Shown in pieces: positions 8,173 through 16,470 of a DNA stretch of 64,000 nucleotides. Below the pieces are notes generated by a model. It had not been told where the DNA came from, did no database searches, and saw only the letters and a list, made by a program, of their open reading frames with translations. Source of the stretch: an uncultured Ruminococcus sp. (GTDB lineage: Bacteria; Bacillota; Clostridia; Oscillospirales; Acutalibacteraceae); NCBI GenBank assembly GCA_902801245.1, contig CADCHW010000003.1, positions 66,742 to 130,741 of the forward strand, in the 5' to 3' direction. Each line of letters starts with the position of its first letter. Position 1 is the stretch's first letter. The translations under genes and the position numbers were made by a program.

Positions 8173-8512
8173 ATACTCAAAATCTAAAAGATTTGGCATT
8201 TTAAAGTTTGGTCAAGCTTTTTAAAGCTTGTGGGTGACGGAACACCCCAAGAAGCCGAGCCGTAGGCGACAGCTGATTGGTAGGTGTTCCTAGTGGTCTT
8301 GCACCATGCCGGGGCAGAGCCCCGTTCGCTGACGGAACAAACTATAGAAGAAAAATAAACTTCCCTCAGCGAAACCGAACAAACTATCAAAGAACATAAA
8401 ATAAAAAACTGTTAAAAATATATCTTTCAATTAAAACCAAATCAGGCAACAGCGTAGCGAATTGCCGGTCTAAGAAAGAGAAGAAGTAAATCTTAATGCT
8501 TCCAAGTATAAT
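8173..8512 (+). repeat. Repeat family B, copy 1 (long form, MITE-like)
   Basis: About 340 bp without an ORF. It begins TATACTCAAAATCTAAAAG and ends CTTAATGCTTCCAAGTATA; the two ends are imperfect inverted repeats of each other. The core AAAGTTTGGTCAAGCTT, the nested module from GGAACACC (8239) to GGTGTTCC (8282-8289), the hairpin GGGGCAGAGCCCC and GGCAACAGCGTAGCGAATTGCC recur in the other copies of this window. Confidence 0.85.
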
Positions 8513-8548
8513 AATTTATTTTTATTTCTATAATAAGGTGAAAACAAA

Positions 8549-8579
8549 AAACTCACTTACATTTGTAAGTGAGTTTTTT
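8549..8579 (-). terminator. Hairpin terminator of the former minus-strand tRNA-Ser
   Basis: Perfect stem ACTCACTTAC / GTAAGTGAGT with T runs on both sides, able to work in both directions. It directly follows the tRNA-Ser 3' end on the minus strand, so it is probably that gene's original terminator. Confidence 0.75.
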
Positions 8580-8580
8580 G

Positions 8581-8610
8581 GCGGAGGACAAGGGATTTGA
8601 ACCCTCGCAT
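8581..8610 (-). pseudogene. 3' end of a tRNA-Ser (T arm and acceptor only)
   Basis: The reverse complement is identical over 30 bases to 15559-15588, the T-arm and 3' acceptor half of the tRNA-Ser on the plus strand. Beyond 8610 the match stops and no anticodon or D arm follows, so only a 3' stub remains. Such stubs are typical of integration sites. It abuts the recombinase remnant. Confidence 0.8.
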
Positions 8611-8629
8611 TCGAATACGCATATAACGC

Positions 8630-9207
8630 TTGTGTACCGGGAGTACGTTAAAAATAATAGATATAACCATGAATCAATCTGGAGATGTAATGCAAGATAT
8701 GATGTCAAAGGACAACGCAACTGTCAGACACCTACGGAAGACGAGATAAAGTATAGGTTTTTGGAAGTATTCAATGAACTTATGCAGGACAAGAAAAACA
8801 TTATTGAAGACTGCAAAACCGCACAGAAGCTGCTTTGTAATACTACAGAGCTTGATAAGCAGATTTCGGAGCTTGAAAGTGAATTACATCTTTTTGAATA
8901 GATTGCAATGCAGGCAATCAACGAGAACAAGCGTAAAGCGGTAGATCAAACCGAATGGACTGAGCGTAACGAAAAGTACCTTAAACGATATGATGAAATA
9001 ACCAATCTGCTTGAACAACTTGATAGAGAAAAAGCCGAGAGAGTTGGAAAAGCAAAGATTATCGCAAGATTTATAAAAAGCATATCGAAACAAGGAGCAG
9101 TTTCGGAGTTTGATGATTTGTTGTTTGCAGTTATAGATAACGTTGTTGTAGGTATTGACGGCAGTTTGACGTTTAAGTTTAAGAACGGTATTGAGATTAA
9201 GAACTAA
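8630..9207 (+). pseudogene. Remnant of a large serine recombinase (C-terminal part)
   Basis: Only the C-terminal part of a site-specific serine recombinase remains. IWRCNARYDVKGQRNCQTP is the second half of the recombinase zinc ribbon, followed by EDEIKYRFLEVFNELM, a coiled-coil (DKQISELESELHLFE, then NEKYLKRYDEITNLLEQLD) and a DUF4368-like end (VSEFDDLLFAVIDNVVVGIDGSLTFKFKNG). The catalytic N-terminal domain is absent. An in-frame TAG at 8899-8901 breaks the coiled-coil and the reading frame continues on both sides, so the gene is dead twice over. It marks a decayed integrative element beginning at the tRNA-Ser stub. Confidence 0.85.
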
Positions 9208-9226
9208 TGATTTATGTATAATCGAA

Positions 9227-9272
9227 CCCTCTAAGGCAGATATAGTGATATTTGCTTTAGAGGGGATTTTTA
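9227..9272 (+). terminator. Hairpin terminator after the recombinase remnant
   Basis: CCCTCTAAGGCAGA (9227-9240) pairs with TTTGCTTTAGAGGG (9251-9264), followed by ATTTTTAT. It sits 20 bases after the recombinase stop and between convergent units. Confidence 0.7.
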
Positions 9273-9365
9273 TCAGAAATCGAAATTGATATATCAAAAA
9301 AGACCGTAGATAGTTTTGTTGGATTTGAAACAGTTTGCATTTTATTATTACTACTGATGATTGGC

Positions 9366-10427
9366 TCAATTGTCTGTAGTAATAGAAAAAATATCGAATG
9401 ACTTCACCATTCTGGGGTGCTTTATAACAAAGTGAATTGTTGGAGTTTTGACTTTCGATACTAGTACTTGTTTATCCTTAATAATCGTAATATCGATATT
9501 CTTGAATTTCATATAATCATTAGCGATTAATTCACATTTATCATATTGATTAACAAAATCTTTTGTTTGTAAAAAATGATTTTGATATATTTCAAATGTG
9601 TATGGTATTGAACAATCTAAAAACAGAGCCGGCAGTGATAATGATGGAACATTTTTCTCGAAATCTTCTTTTGTTAATTTTGGAATTATGAAAGTTATTT
9701 TTTCTTTTTCCAAAAGTGAAATAACTCTCTGCTTTTCGGTGCAAACGAAGTTTCTAATACTTGCAGCAGTTTCTTCATTTACGGAATTATGAGTCAAAAG
9801 TTTGTTTAGAAGCTCACCGGAAATAGTGAAAAAAGGCAGACAACTGAAAATTAGTTTTCTTGATCCGGAAATTGAATACATACTTTTAATATATTTCATA
9901 AACTCGTTGCTGTGTTCTTTCGTATATATTTCCATAAGAGGTAAGGACTTTTGAAGAAGTTGTTCGGCTGTTTTTCGATAGCAGCTTACGGTGTCCTTTT
10001 TCGTTGTGAGATAATAAATTGCGTCTTCATAATGTTCCGAAATCGCTTCTCCGCTGAGTGCCGCTGCTCCTGAAACCTTAATTAAATGGTGAAATATTTC
10101 GCTCTGAGAATTTTTAAGATAATACGGAGAAATTTGTCCCGTCATATACAAAGGAATGAATCCTTCCAATCCGACCATCATTTCATTGAAAGGTCTGCTT
10201 GTGTCATGAATGAAATGAATATGCAGCCCTTTTTTTATCATCATTGCAAGACCAAGCATATACTTTTTATAGAAATCAATGTCTTTTACCATTTCCTCAA
10301 TCGGCATATCGCTGTAATTAATTACGCTGTCTTTGGAGTTGGATAGAACGGTCGCTTTTATAAAACCAAGCTCACTCTCCTTAGGAACTATCGACAAATA
10401 AGTTGTGTAAAATAAGTAACATAACAA
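9366..10427 (-). pseudogene. C-terminal part of an XRE-type regulator, probably separated by frameshift
   Basis: A 353-residue frame without a convincing start: the first possible codon is a TTG with no good ribosome binding site, and a stop lies three codons upstream. It begins abruptly at SELGFIKATVLSNS and continues YSDMPIEEMVKD, KKGLHIHFIHDTSRPFNEMMVGLEGFIPLYMTGQISPYYLK and SGAAALSGEAI. I recognise this as the sensor-like C-terminal half of roughly 600-residue regulators of Clostridia whose N-terminal half matches the neighbouring frame at 10469-11152. The two frames differ and stops lie between them, so a single gene has probably been split. It could instead be a separate protein made by re-initiation. 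Confidence 0.6.
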
Positions 10428-10468
10428 TAGTAATTACGTTGTTTCTTCTAATACTATGCACAAGTAAT

Positions 10469-11152
10469 TTATCGATAATGAATTTTTATGTCATTGAAAT
10501 TAATTGTTCTTGTGTAATCTTCTAAATTAAAATCATCCAGCTTTTGCAAAAATCCGCCTATAAAGTCCGAGCAGGGAGCAGGAACAGTAACTTCACTTTT
10601 TGCAGAAAAATACAAAAAAAGATTGTCATGAAGATTTGTACTGTTATTAAATATGGTTTTGTCCGTTTCAAGTATTTCGCAAAGCTTGCTTTTTTGATCT
10701 TCTGTATAATTGATTTGAGAGAAGTATGTGGTAATCAAATTTACAATCTTGCTTAATTTGGCAGGTCTTTTATTACTATGCAGAATCCGGGAAAGTGTAG
10801 ACGGGTCATAGCTGATTCCGGCAGCAATCTCTTTATTTGTAATATTCAGCGTACTCATAAGCTGTTTAAGATGAGCGGAAAAAATCTCAAAATCAATTGC
10901 TTCGCTGCTTCCAAGACTTTGATTAAGCTTGTTTGTGATTTCCGTTTCTGAGATGTCTATATTTTTGATTTGAGCAATTTGAAATAATCCGTGGGCTATG
11001 TCGGTTATTTGTGTACTTTGATATTTGGGAATCCGCATACCGTTACGATAACGGCTCAGAGTTCCTTCCGAAAGTTTTGAAGTATTTGACAGTTCTTTGC
11101 TTGTGCAGTTTAAAAATTCAATATAGTGATTAAGCTGTTCGCTAAAATTCAT
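10469..11152 (-). pseudogene. N-terminal part of an XRE-type regulator with two helix-turn-helix domains
   Basis: 227 residues with two HTH regions: SKELSNTSKLSEGTLSRYRNG near 18-40 and NKEIAAGISYDPSTLSRILHS near 105-130, joined by a helical linker. It ends NFNDIKIHYR and stops where full-length relatives continue into the domain now at 9366-10427. The start chosen is the second ATG (11152) because AGGAG lies 9 bases before it; ATG 11158 is only 3 bases away. The DNA-binding half may still be made and act as a shortened regulator. It diverges from the dockerin gene at 11360, with about 207 bases between, so that gene is a natural target. Confidence 0.6.
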
Positions 11153-11244
11153 ACGCATTCACTCCTAAAAATCAGTCTAATACAAAAAATAAAAAAAGTC
11201 AATAGGTATTGCAAAAAAAGAAATTGCAATATTGGAAATCTCTC

Positions 11245-11273
11245 TTGCGTATTTTTGGATAAGCTGATATAAT
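11245..11273 (+). promoter_or_regulatory. Sigma-A type promoter of the 1112-residue dockerin gene
   Basis: TTGCGT (11245-11250), 17-base spacer, TATAAT (11268-11273), 86 bases before the ATG. It lies in the divergent region shared with the split XRE regulator. Confidence 0.65.
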
Positions 11274-11359
11274 AATTTTTAACAGATTGTACTGAAATCT
11301 GTTGAAAATTTAACAAGCAGTGATTAAACTGTGATTATACAGAAAGGGACGATGGATTT

Positions 11360-14300
11360 ATGAAAAGCTTGTTTAAAAGAACTGCGGCAACTGTGCTAAG
11401 TATGTCTGTTGCTTTAGGCATACCAGTGACAACAGCAGGGGCTTATTCAGTAAGCGACGAGGGCGAGTATTATATCAGCTTTGACAGCAGATATGGATTC
11501 ATGGCAGATGCGGAAATCGGAGGCACAGCGGCAAGCAGAAAGAGTGTTAAGTTTAACTTCGATTCGGAAGATGAGGTCATTGATCTTGCTGATTTGACGG
11601 GTGAGCTTACCAACAATTACTACACCTTGCAGGGCTGGAAATTTGCCTTTGACGACTCCGGCGAAATTCATACAACTGTAAGCAAAGATGATTATACCAA
11701 CGGAAAGTACCTCTATGCAACAGCAGTATTTGATACAGTAAACCTGCCGAAAAATTCCGGTACGTATTATGTTGACTTGGATTTGAAATCGGGTACAAGC
11801 AATGATATTGAAACTTATAAATATGACGGCTGCAACTATGCTGTAGTCGAGTTTGATGCAAGTAATTTTGACAGCTATAATTTGCCCACACCTTCAAAAG
11901 AGGGTACGGATTTTAATGGCTGGATGCTGTATAATTCCGATGATGGTTCTTATAAAAAGGTTACTTCTCTGAGTGCAGATGACTTTGAAAATAACAACAG
12001 CGATGTTTTTAAGCTTACTGCATCTTATGAGAAAAAAGCTGAGGGAAGCGATAAAACTTTCTTTAATCTTGACGCTAATGGCGGTACAATCAGCAGTAAG
12101 AATACACAGGCTTATACAGGCGTTTTTCACGGAAATTTTGCACAAAGTGAAACAATCATTCTTGACGCTTATGAGCCTGATTCAAGAAAAGGATATTCCT
12201 TTAAGGGCTGGAATACAGAACCGGACGGTTCGGGCGAAGAGGTTCATACGCTTTCTTATACGGATATCGCATGGAATTCTTCTGGTGATGATGTAAAGAC
12301 ATATTATGCACAGTGGAAAAAAGACGAAGAAGATATATATACAATTCATTTTAAATCATGGTATGGCACTATTGACGGCAAATCGGAAAACGGAATGGCT
12401 CAAAAAGATGTAGAGTTTACATTTACCGATGACGAAATGAATCTTACAGACCTTTCGGGTGAAGTTAAGTACAAGTATTATTATTTCTTAGGCTGGAAAA
12501 CTTTTGGCAGTGACACTCTCCTAAAGACTATTACAAAAGATGATTTTCCCGGTGACTCAAAAGAAATTTCTCTGACAGCACAATTTAATACGAAAGAACT
12601 TCCGGCAGGTACCGATAAGTATTACATTGATATGAATTTCGGTGTCGTTAAAACCGGTTACTACGGTGAAATTAACGAAGACGGTGCGTATCATTTAATC
12701 AAAGAGTTTGATAAGAAAGATTTTGAAGATTATTGGCTCATTAATCTCAGTTCGGAAGTAAAGGAAAGAGATGATATTGATTCATTCAAAATGTGGTATT
12801 ATTGGACAGGAACTGAATACGATACAGCAAACTGGTGTATCGATAAAGATAATTTTACAAAATACAGTCATGGCTCTGACGTTATTCAAGTAACGGCAGT
12901 CTATGAAAAGAACGCTTCCGATGATGATAATAAAAATGTACTTACACTTAACCCCAACGGAGGTTATTACACTGAATACCGAGATGACGGTGAAGGTTCT
13001 AAGCGTGTGACAATTACAGACCCTAAACGTATTAAGGCTATTACGGCAAATTCGGGCGAAACTCAGATACTTGATTGCTTTAGCCCTCAAAAAGACGGTT
13101 ATAATTTTGCAGGCTGGAACACAAAGCCGGACGGTTCAGGTACAACTTACCACGATACGGGAGCGGGATTATTTACAGTATTCTCAAAGGAAAACGGTGT
13201 AGGTGACGATAACGGCAATGCAACGCTTTATGCTAAGTGGGACGAAATGAAATATAACGTAAAGGTATGGCCTGTTGGCGGTACGCTTGTAAACGAGCTT
13301 CCCGAAGCTTTTGAGAAACACGAGGATATGGGCGTTGCCGGTAAAGACGTATGGTACACGATATCCTTTACAAAAAGTGAAGTTGGCGATGTTGCGATTG
13401 AACTTCCCGATGTTAAGCTTGACGGTGCAGAGTTCCTCGGCTGGTATGTCAAAAGATATGACAGATATTATAAGAAAACAACTATCACTAAAGATGACCT
13501 TATGTTTAATCAAGAAGTAACTTACATTGCGTCATTTGCCAATAAGAGCAACAAAGACATAGGAGCTTACAGTCAAGGCTCGAATTTGAAGTTTACGCTG
13601 GACGCAAACGGCGGTAAGATTGGCGGCAAGGATAAGGCAACATACCGTCCGATTTTCATGTTTGAATCCACCGAACACAGTACGCAGATTCTTGATAGCT
13701 TTGTTCCGGTAAAGCACGGCTATGAGTTCAAAAACTGGAATACAAAGGCTGACGGCTCAGGCGAAACAATTCGTGAATTAGTGTCTTATCAGTATTCCGA
13801 GAGAGTATCAAAAGAGGGAGAACTTACTCTGTACGCACAATACAACAAAAAGCAGTATACACTAATGTTCTCTACACACGCTTATTATTTTGATAAATTG
13901 GAAACTCAGGAAATAGCTCCAAGTGATATTGACAGCTTCGAATACAAATTACCTCAGCCGAACCAAGAGCTTCCGGAAAATGTTACATTCTTAGGTTGGT
14001 TCTTTATCTCTTCAAAAGGAGAGTATAATCAACAGCAAGTAGTAAGATTTACAGACAAGATTACAGGCAAGGAAATCAAAGAGCTTGCTCAGAACGATTC
14101 AGAAAACTTTACAGACTATCTCTACTTAACAGCTAAATTTAAAGTAATCGGCTATGAAGAAGATGAAAACGGCGAACCTACACCAATCTATAAAAATAAA
14201 GACGGTAATCCTGTATGCAGACGTCAGTGGTGGATTACTCTTGACGCTAACGGCGGCACAATAGATGGTAAGGACGTTGAGAAATACACAATTTTCTCAT

Positions 14301-14698
14301 ACTGGTCAGATGTTACCAATCCCCTTAACATTCCGGAATTCACACCTGTTCGTGACGGATATGTATTCAAAGGCTGGAATACTAAACAGGACGGTTCGGG
14401 CGATTACGTTACAAACGGCAGAATAGGTCCGTTCTATGCACAGTGGGAAGAGGATACAGCTCCTAAGCATGATGAGATTTACGGCGACCTTGACAATGAC
14501 AAAAAAGTCACATCAGCAGACAGCCTGCTCATTTTGAGAGCGTCTGTAAAGCTCGAAAACTTCGATGACTTTAAAACAAAGCTCGCAGATATTGACGGTG
14601 ATGGAAAAATCTCTTCAGCAGACGCACTAGAGGTTCTGCGTTACAGCGTGAAGCTTCCTACTAAAGGAAATATTGGTGAGAAGTACAAAGAAAACTAA
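11360..14698 (+). CDS. Large secreted protein with Listeria-Bacteroides (Flg_new) repeats and dockerin
   Basis: 1112 residues with a signal peptide (1-28, ending TTAGAY). Most of the length is repeated InlB B-type modules (Flg_new): units such as LDANGGTI, then GYSFKGWNTEPDGSGE, then YAQW, recur near 240-320, 530-630, 745-830 and 985-1045. Related but more divergent units in which YYTLQGWKF or YYFLGWKT stands for the GW core lie between. A type I dockerin ends the protein, with two canonical calcium loops DLDNDKKVTSAD and DIDGDGKISSAD. These beta-grasp repeats serve as spacers or adhesion modules on exported proteins; no catalytic domain is seen. It is monocistronic, with a promoter at 11245 and a terminator at 14759, inside the accessory stretch. 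Confidence 0.88.
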   Translation: MKSLFKRTAATVLSMSVALGIPVTTAGAYSVSDEGEYYISFDSRYGFMADAEIGGTAASRKSVKFNFDSEDEVIDLADLTGELTNNYYTLQGWKFAFDDSGEIHTTVSKDDYTNGKYLYATAVFDTVNLPKNSGTYYVDLDLKSGTSNDIETYKYDGCNYAVVEFDASNFDSYNLPTPSKEGTDFNGWMLYNSDDGSYKKVTSLSADDFENNNSDVFKLTASYEKKAEGSDKTFFNLDANGGTISSKNTQAYTGVFHGNFAQSETIILDAYEPDSRKGYSFKGWNTEPDGSGEEVHTLSYTDIAWNSSGDDVKTYYAQWKKDEEDIYTIHFKSWYGTIDGKSENGMAQKDVEFTFTDDEMNLTDLSGEVKYKYYYFLGWKTFGSDTLLKTITKDDFPGDSKEISLTAQFNTKELPAGTDKYYIDMNFGVVKTGYYGEINEDGAYHLIKEFDKKDFEDYWLINLSSEVKERDDIDSFKMWYYWTGTEYDTANWCIDKDNFTKYSHGSDVIQVTAVYEKNASDDDNKNVLTLNPNGGYYTEYRDDGEGSKRVTITDPKRIKAITANSGETQILDCFSPQKDGYNFAGWNTKPDGSGTTYHDTGAGLFTVFSKENGVGDDNGNATLYAKWDEMKYNVKVWPVGGTLVNELPEAFEKHEDMGVAGKDVWYTISFTKSEVGDVAIELPDVKLDGAEFLGWYVKRYDRYYKKTTITKDDLMFNQEVTYIASFANKSNKDIGAYSQGSNLKFTLDANGGKIGGKDKATYRPIFMFESTEHSTQILDSFVPVKHGYEFKNWNTKADGSGETIRELVSYQYSERVSKEGELTLYAQYNKKQYTLMFSTHAYYFDKLETQEIAPSDIDSFEYKLPQPNQELPENVTFLGWFFISSKGEYNQQQVVRFTDKITGKEIKELAQNDSENFTDYLYLTAKFKVIGYEEDENGEPTPIYKNKDGNPVCRRQWWITLDANGGTIDGKDVEKYTIFSYWSDVTNPLNIPEFTPVRDGYVFKGWNTKQDGSGDYVTNGRIGPFYAQWEEDTAPKHDEIYGDLDNDKKVTSADSLLILRASVKLENFDDFKTKLADIDGDGKISSADALEVLRYSVKLPTKGNIGEKYKEN

Positions 14699-14758
14699 TC
14701 AATATTTTCAAAAGTTAAATGTGAGTAACTGACTAACTATGTGATCCATAAACACGAA

Positions 14759-14802
14759 AACACCACAGTAGATTTATATTGTCTAATGTGGTGTTTTTTT
14801 AT
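14759..14802 (+). terminator. Rho-independent terminator of the large dockerin gene
   Basis: AACACCACA (14759-14767) pairs with TGTGGTGTT (14787-14795), followed by a run of T. Confidence 0.85.
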
Positions 14803-15110
14803 CTGTACATTTATTTTATAGTCACTGAAAAAATATTAAGGTAAGCTGTCCGAAGAGAAACCAAAACATTAAAAAACAGAACGCAAGTTCTATGTCAATC
14901 GACACTTACACGATATACTAAAAAAGTGACACCCCACACGATTTAAAATTAATTTTAGATAATATATTTTTGTGTTATAGAGCCGTTTCAATGTGTTCAT
15001 TCGACGGTTGAAATGCCCGAAAACCGCATTACAAGCCATTTTTTGGCATTTTAAAATTTGCGGAATTTTTATCCATAGTGTGAAGCAATTCCACATCTCC
15101 TTTTTATATG
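14803..15110. other. Intergenic stretch without a supported gene
   Basis: About 300 AT-rich bases. The minus-strand frame 14890-15129 (79 residues) looks like no family I know, lies downstream of the small zinc-ribbon ORF and is probably the decayed remainder of whatever that ORF belonged to. AAAAGGAG at 15097-15104 (read on the minus strand) would serve a short frame that ends after about 22 codons. No structured RNA is recognised. Confidence 0.5.
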
Positions 15111-15227
15111 TCAGTAAGTGATTCTGCATTTATCACAGCAATACTTCTTAGGCTTGGTTTTTGGAAGTTGTATAATCTCCTTTCCACATGCAAGGCAGTA
15201 TCTTTGTGATTTGTTTGTATTTTCCAT
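15111..15227 (-). CDS. Tiny zinc-ribbon protein (38 residues), possibly a truncated gene
   Basis: Too short for ordinary ORF calling. Read on the minus strand from ATG 15227 with GGGAG about 8 bases upstream, it encodes YCLACGKEI near residue 10 and KKYCCDKCR near 28, two CxxC pairs spaced as in the small zinc-finger heads of mobile-element and sigma-like proteins of Firmicutes. It stops at TGA 15111-15113, where relatives usually continue with a Trp-containing sequence, so this may be only the first part of a longer gene. Its place in the accessory stretch beside a family B repeat fits that origin. Confidence 0.5.
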   Translation of the reverse strand: MENTNKSQRYCLACGKEIIQLPKTKPKKYCCDKCRITY

Positions 15228-15289
15228 AGCTTCTCTCCCAAATCCTGATGTTTACTTTTATCAAGGTTTTGTACAGTCTTTTTAATCTT

Positions 15290-15401
15290 ATCAGTTTTGA
15301 GGGTAGTTTATTTTTCTTTGCAAACTGGTTTCGTCAACGACCAAAGGCTCTGCCTTTGGAATCCGCAAGCTTTAACAAGCTTCGCAATCATACAGCTGTA
15401 A
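15290..15401 (-). repeat. Repeat family B, partial short-form copy
   Basis: About 110 bp corresponding, in reverse, to the core of family B: GAGGGTAGTTTATTTTTCT, CGTCAACGACCAAAGGCTCTGCC, AAGCTTTAACAAGCTTCGC and the end AATCATACAGC. The nested GGAACACC module and the distal end are missing. It lies just before the tRNA promoter. Confidence 0.75.
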
Positions 15402-15419
15402 ATTTTTTTCAAAAAAGTG

Positions 15420-15448
15420 TTGACAAACAAAAAAAGATATGATATAAT
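15420..15448 (+). promoter_or_regulatory. Consensus sigma-A promoter of the tRNA-Ser unit
   Basis: Perfect TTGACA (15420-15425), 17-base spacer, perfect TATAAT (15443-15448); the tRNA begins 14 bases further on. This is the strongest promoter in the window. Confidence 0.9.
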
Positions 15449-15461
15449 ATAGAAGTCGTTT

Positions 15462-15587
15462 GGAGAGGTGTCCGAGTGGTTTAAGGAGCTAGTCTTGAAA
15501 ACTAGTGATACCGAGAGGTACCAAGGGTTCCCTGCTAAGGGAGTAGGTCGGGTAACCGATGCGAGGGTTCAAATCCCTTGTCCTCCG
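15462..15587 (+). tRNA. Chimeric tRNA-Ser: UGA-type 5' part joined to GCU-type 3' part (126 nt)
   Basis: The first part is a normal tRNA-Ser(UGA): acceptor GGAGAGG, D arm TCCGAGTGGTTTAAGGA, anticodon stem-loop CTAGTCTTGAAAACTAG, a variable arm ATACCGAGAGGTACC and the start of a T arm (AAGGGTTC). Instead of closing, the sequence runs into a second anticodon loop CTGCTAA with GGGAG, a variable arm TCGGGTAACCGA, a full T arm GAGGGTTCAAATCCCTT and GTCCTCCG, as in tRNA-Ser(GCU). The total is about 37 nt too long, and the acceptor ends GGAGAGG and GTCCTCC mispair at two positions; no CCA is encoded. It looks like a deletion between adjacent tRNA-Ser genes. Promoter and terminator are intact, so it is transcribed but probably not functional. 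Confidence 0.8.
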
Positions 15588-15591
15588 CTTA

Positions 15592-15635
15592 AACCGCATA
15601 AACTCTGTATTTTCAGGGGTTATGCGGTCTTTCTT
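15592..15635 (+). terminator. Terminator of the tRNA-Ser unit
   Basis: AACCGCATAA (15592-15601) pairs with TTATGCGGT (15620-15628), followed by CTTTCTTT. Confidence 0.85.
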
Positions 15636-15762
15636 TGTATCTTAAAAGAATTTGAAAAACACTGCAAAAAAATAGTCTATTGCCACTCTCTTTTATAACA
15701 AAAAACAGCCTCCCTCGGAGTACTTTTAAAGTACCTTTGGGCGGCTTATAATTTTATTCCTA

Positions 15763-16066
15763 TACTCAAAATCTAAAAGAATTAGCATTTTAAAGTTTGG
15801 TCAAGCTTTTCAAAGCTTGTGGGCGACGGAACACCCCAAGAAGTCAAGCCGTTAGGCGTAGACTGATTGGGAGGTGTTCCTAGTGGTCTTGCACCATGCA
15901 GGGGCAGAGCCCTGCTCGCCTCAGCGAAACTAAATAAACCTTCTGTAAAAAATAAATTAAATCAACCCTAAAATAATATCTTTCGGTAAAAAACAAAACA
16001 GGCAACAGCGCAGCGAATTGCCGGTCTGAGAAAGAAAAGTGCTAAATCTTAACGCTTTCGAGTATA
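15763..16066 (+). repeat. Repeat family B, copy 2 (long form)
   Basis: Starts TACTCAAAATCTAAAAG and ends AACGCTTTCGAGTATA. It carries the nested module bounded by GGAACACC and GGTGTTCC, and GGCAACAGCGCAGCGAATTGCC near the right end. It lacks the short GACGGAACAAATTAT segment found in copies 1 and 3. Confidence 0.85.
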
Positions 16067-16470
16067 AAGAAGAAATGCAGAAAAAACAAGCTGATATTTT
16101 TCCTTAAAAGAAATTAAGCAGCTAAGAATGCGATAACAAAGCCCAAAATTCTGTCTTAAATTTACTACTTTTGAAAGGAATTTTATGCTGATTTATGCCC
16201 GATTTTGCGGATTTTTTAGGATTTTTTTGATTGGTTTTAAAATGTTTTAATCGAAAAAATGGCTTAACCAAGCGGTCTTCAAGCATTTTTAAAAAAGCTT
16301 AAGATATTTCTAATCAAATTTTAATCTTTTATAAATTTTACTTTAATTTTCAAGTTGTATCATATAATCACAGCGATAGGGAAGATACAAACAACCCGAA
16401 CGCAAAACCAATCTAATCGAAGATTGGAAAAAAGAATAACGCATAGCGTTATTTTCAGGAGGTATATAAA
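16067..16470. other. AT-rich intergenic stretch upstream of the DUF4342 genes
   Basis: About 400 bases with no supported ORF or RNA. A TATAAT at 16363-16368 without a matching -35 is the only promoter-like element, about 100 bases before the ATG at 16471. Confidence 0.5.

Noticed and set aside
15462..15587. Group I intron or very long variable arm in the tRNA-Ser
   Set aside because: The extra 37 bases are far too short for an intron and themselves look like the anticodon and variable arms of another tRNA-Ser; a chimera explains them better.
15698..15750. Hairpin CCTCCCTCGGAGTAC... / GTACCTTTGGGCGG as a terminator
   Set aside because: The stem is imperfect, has no T tail, and lies well after the tRNA terminator.
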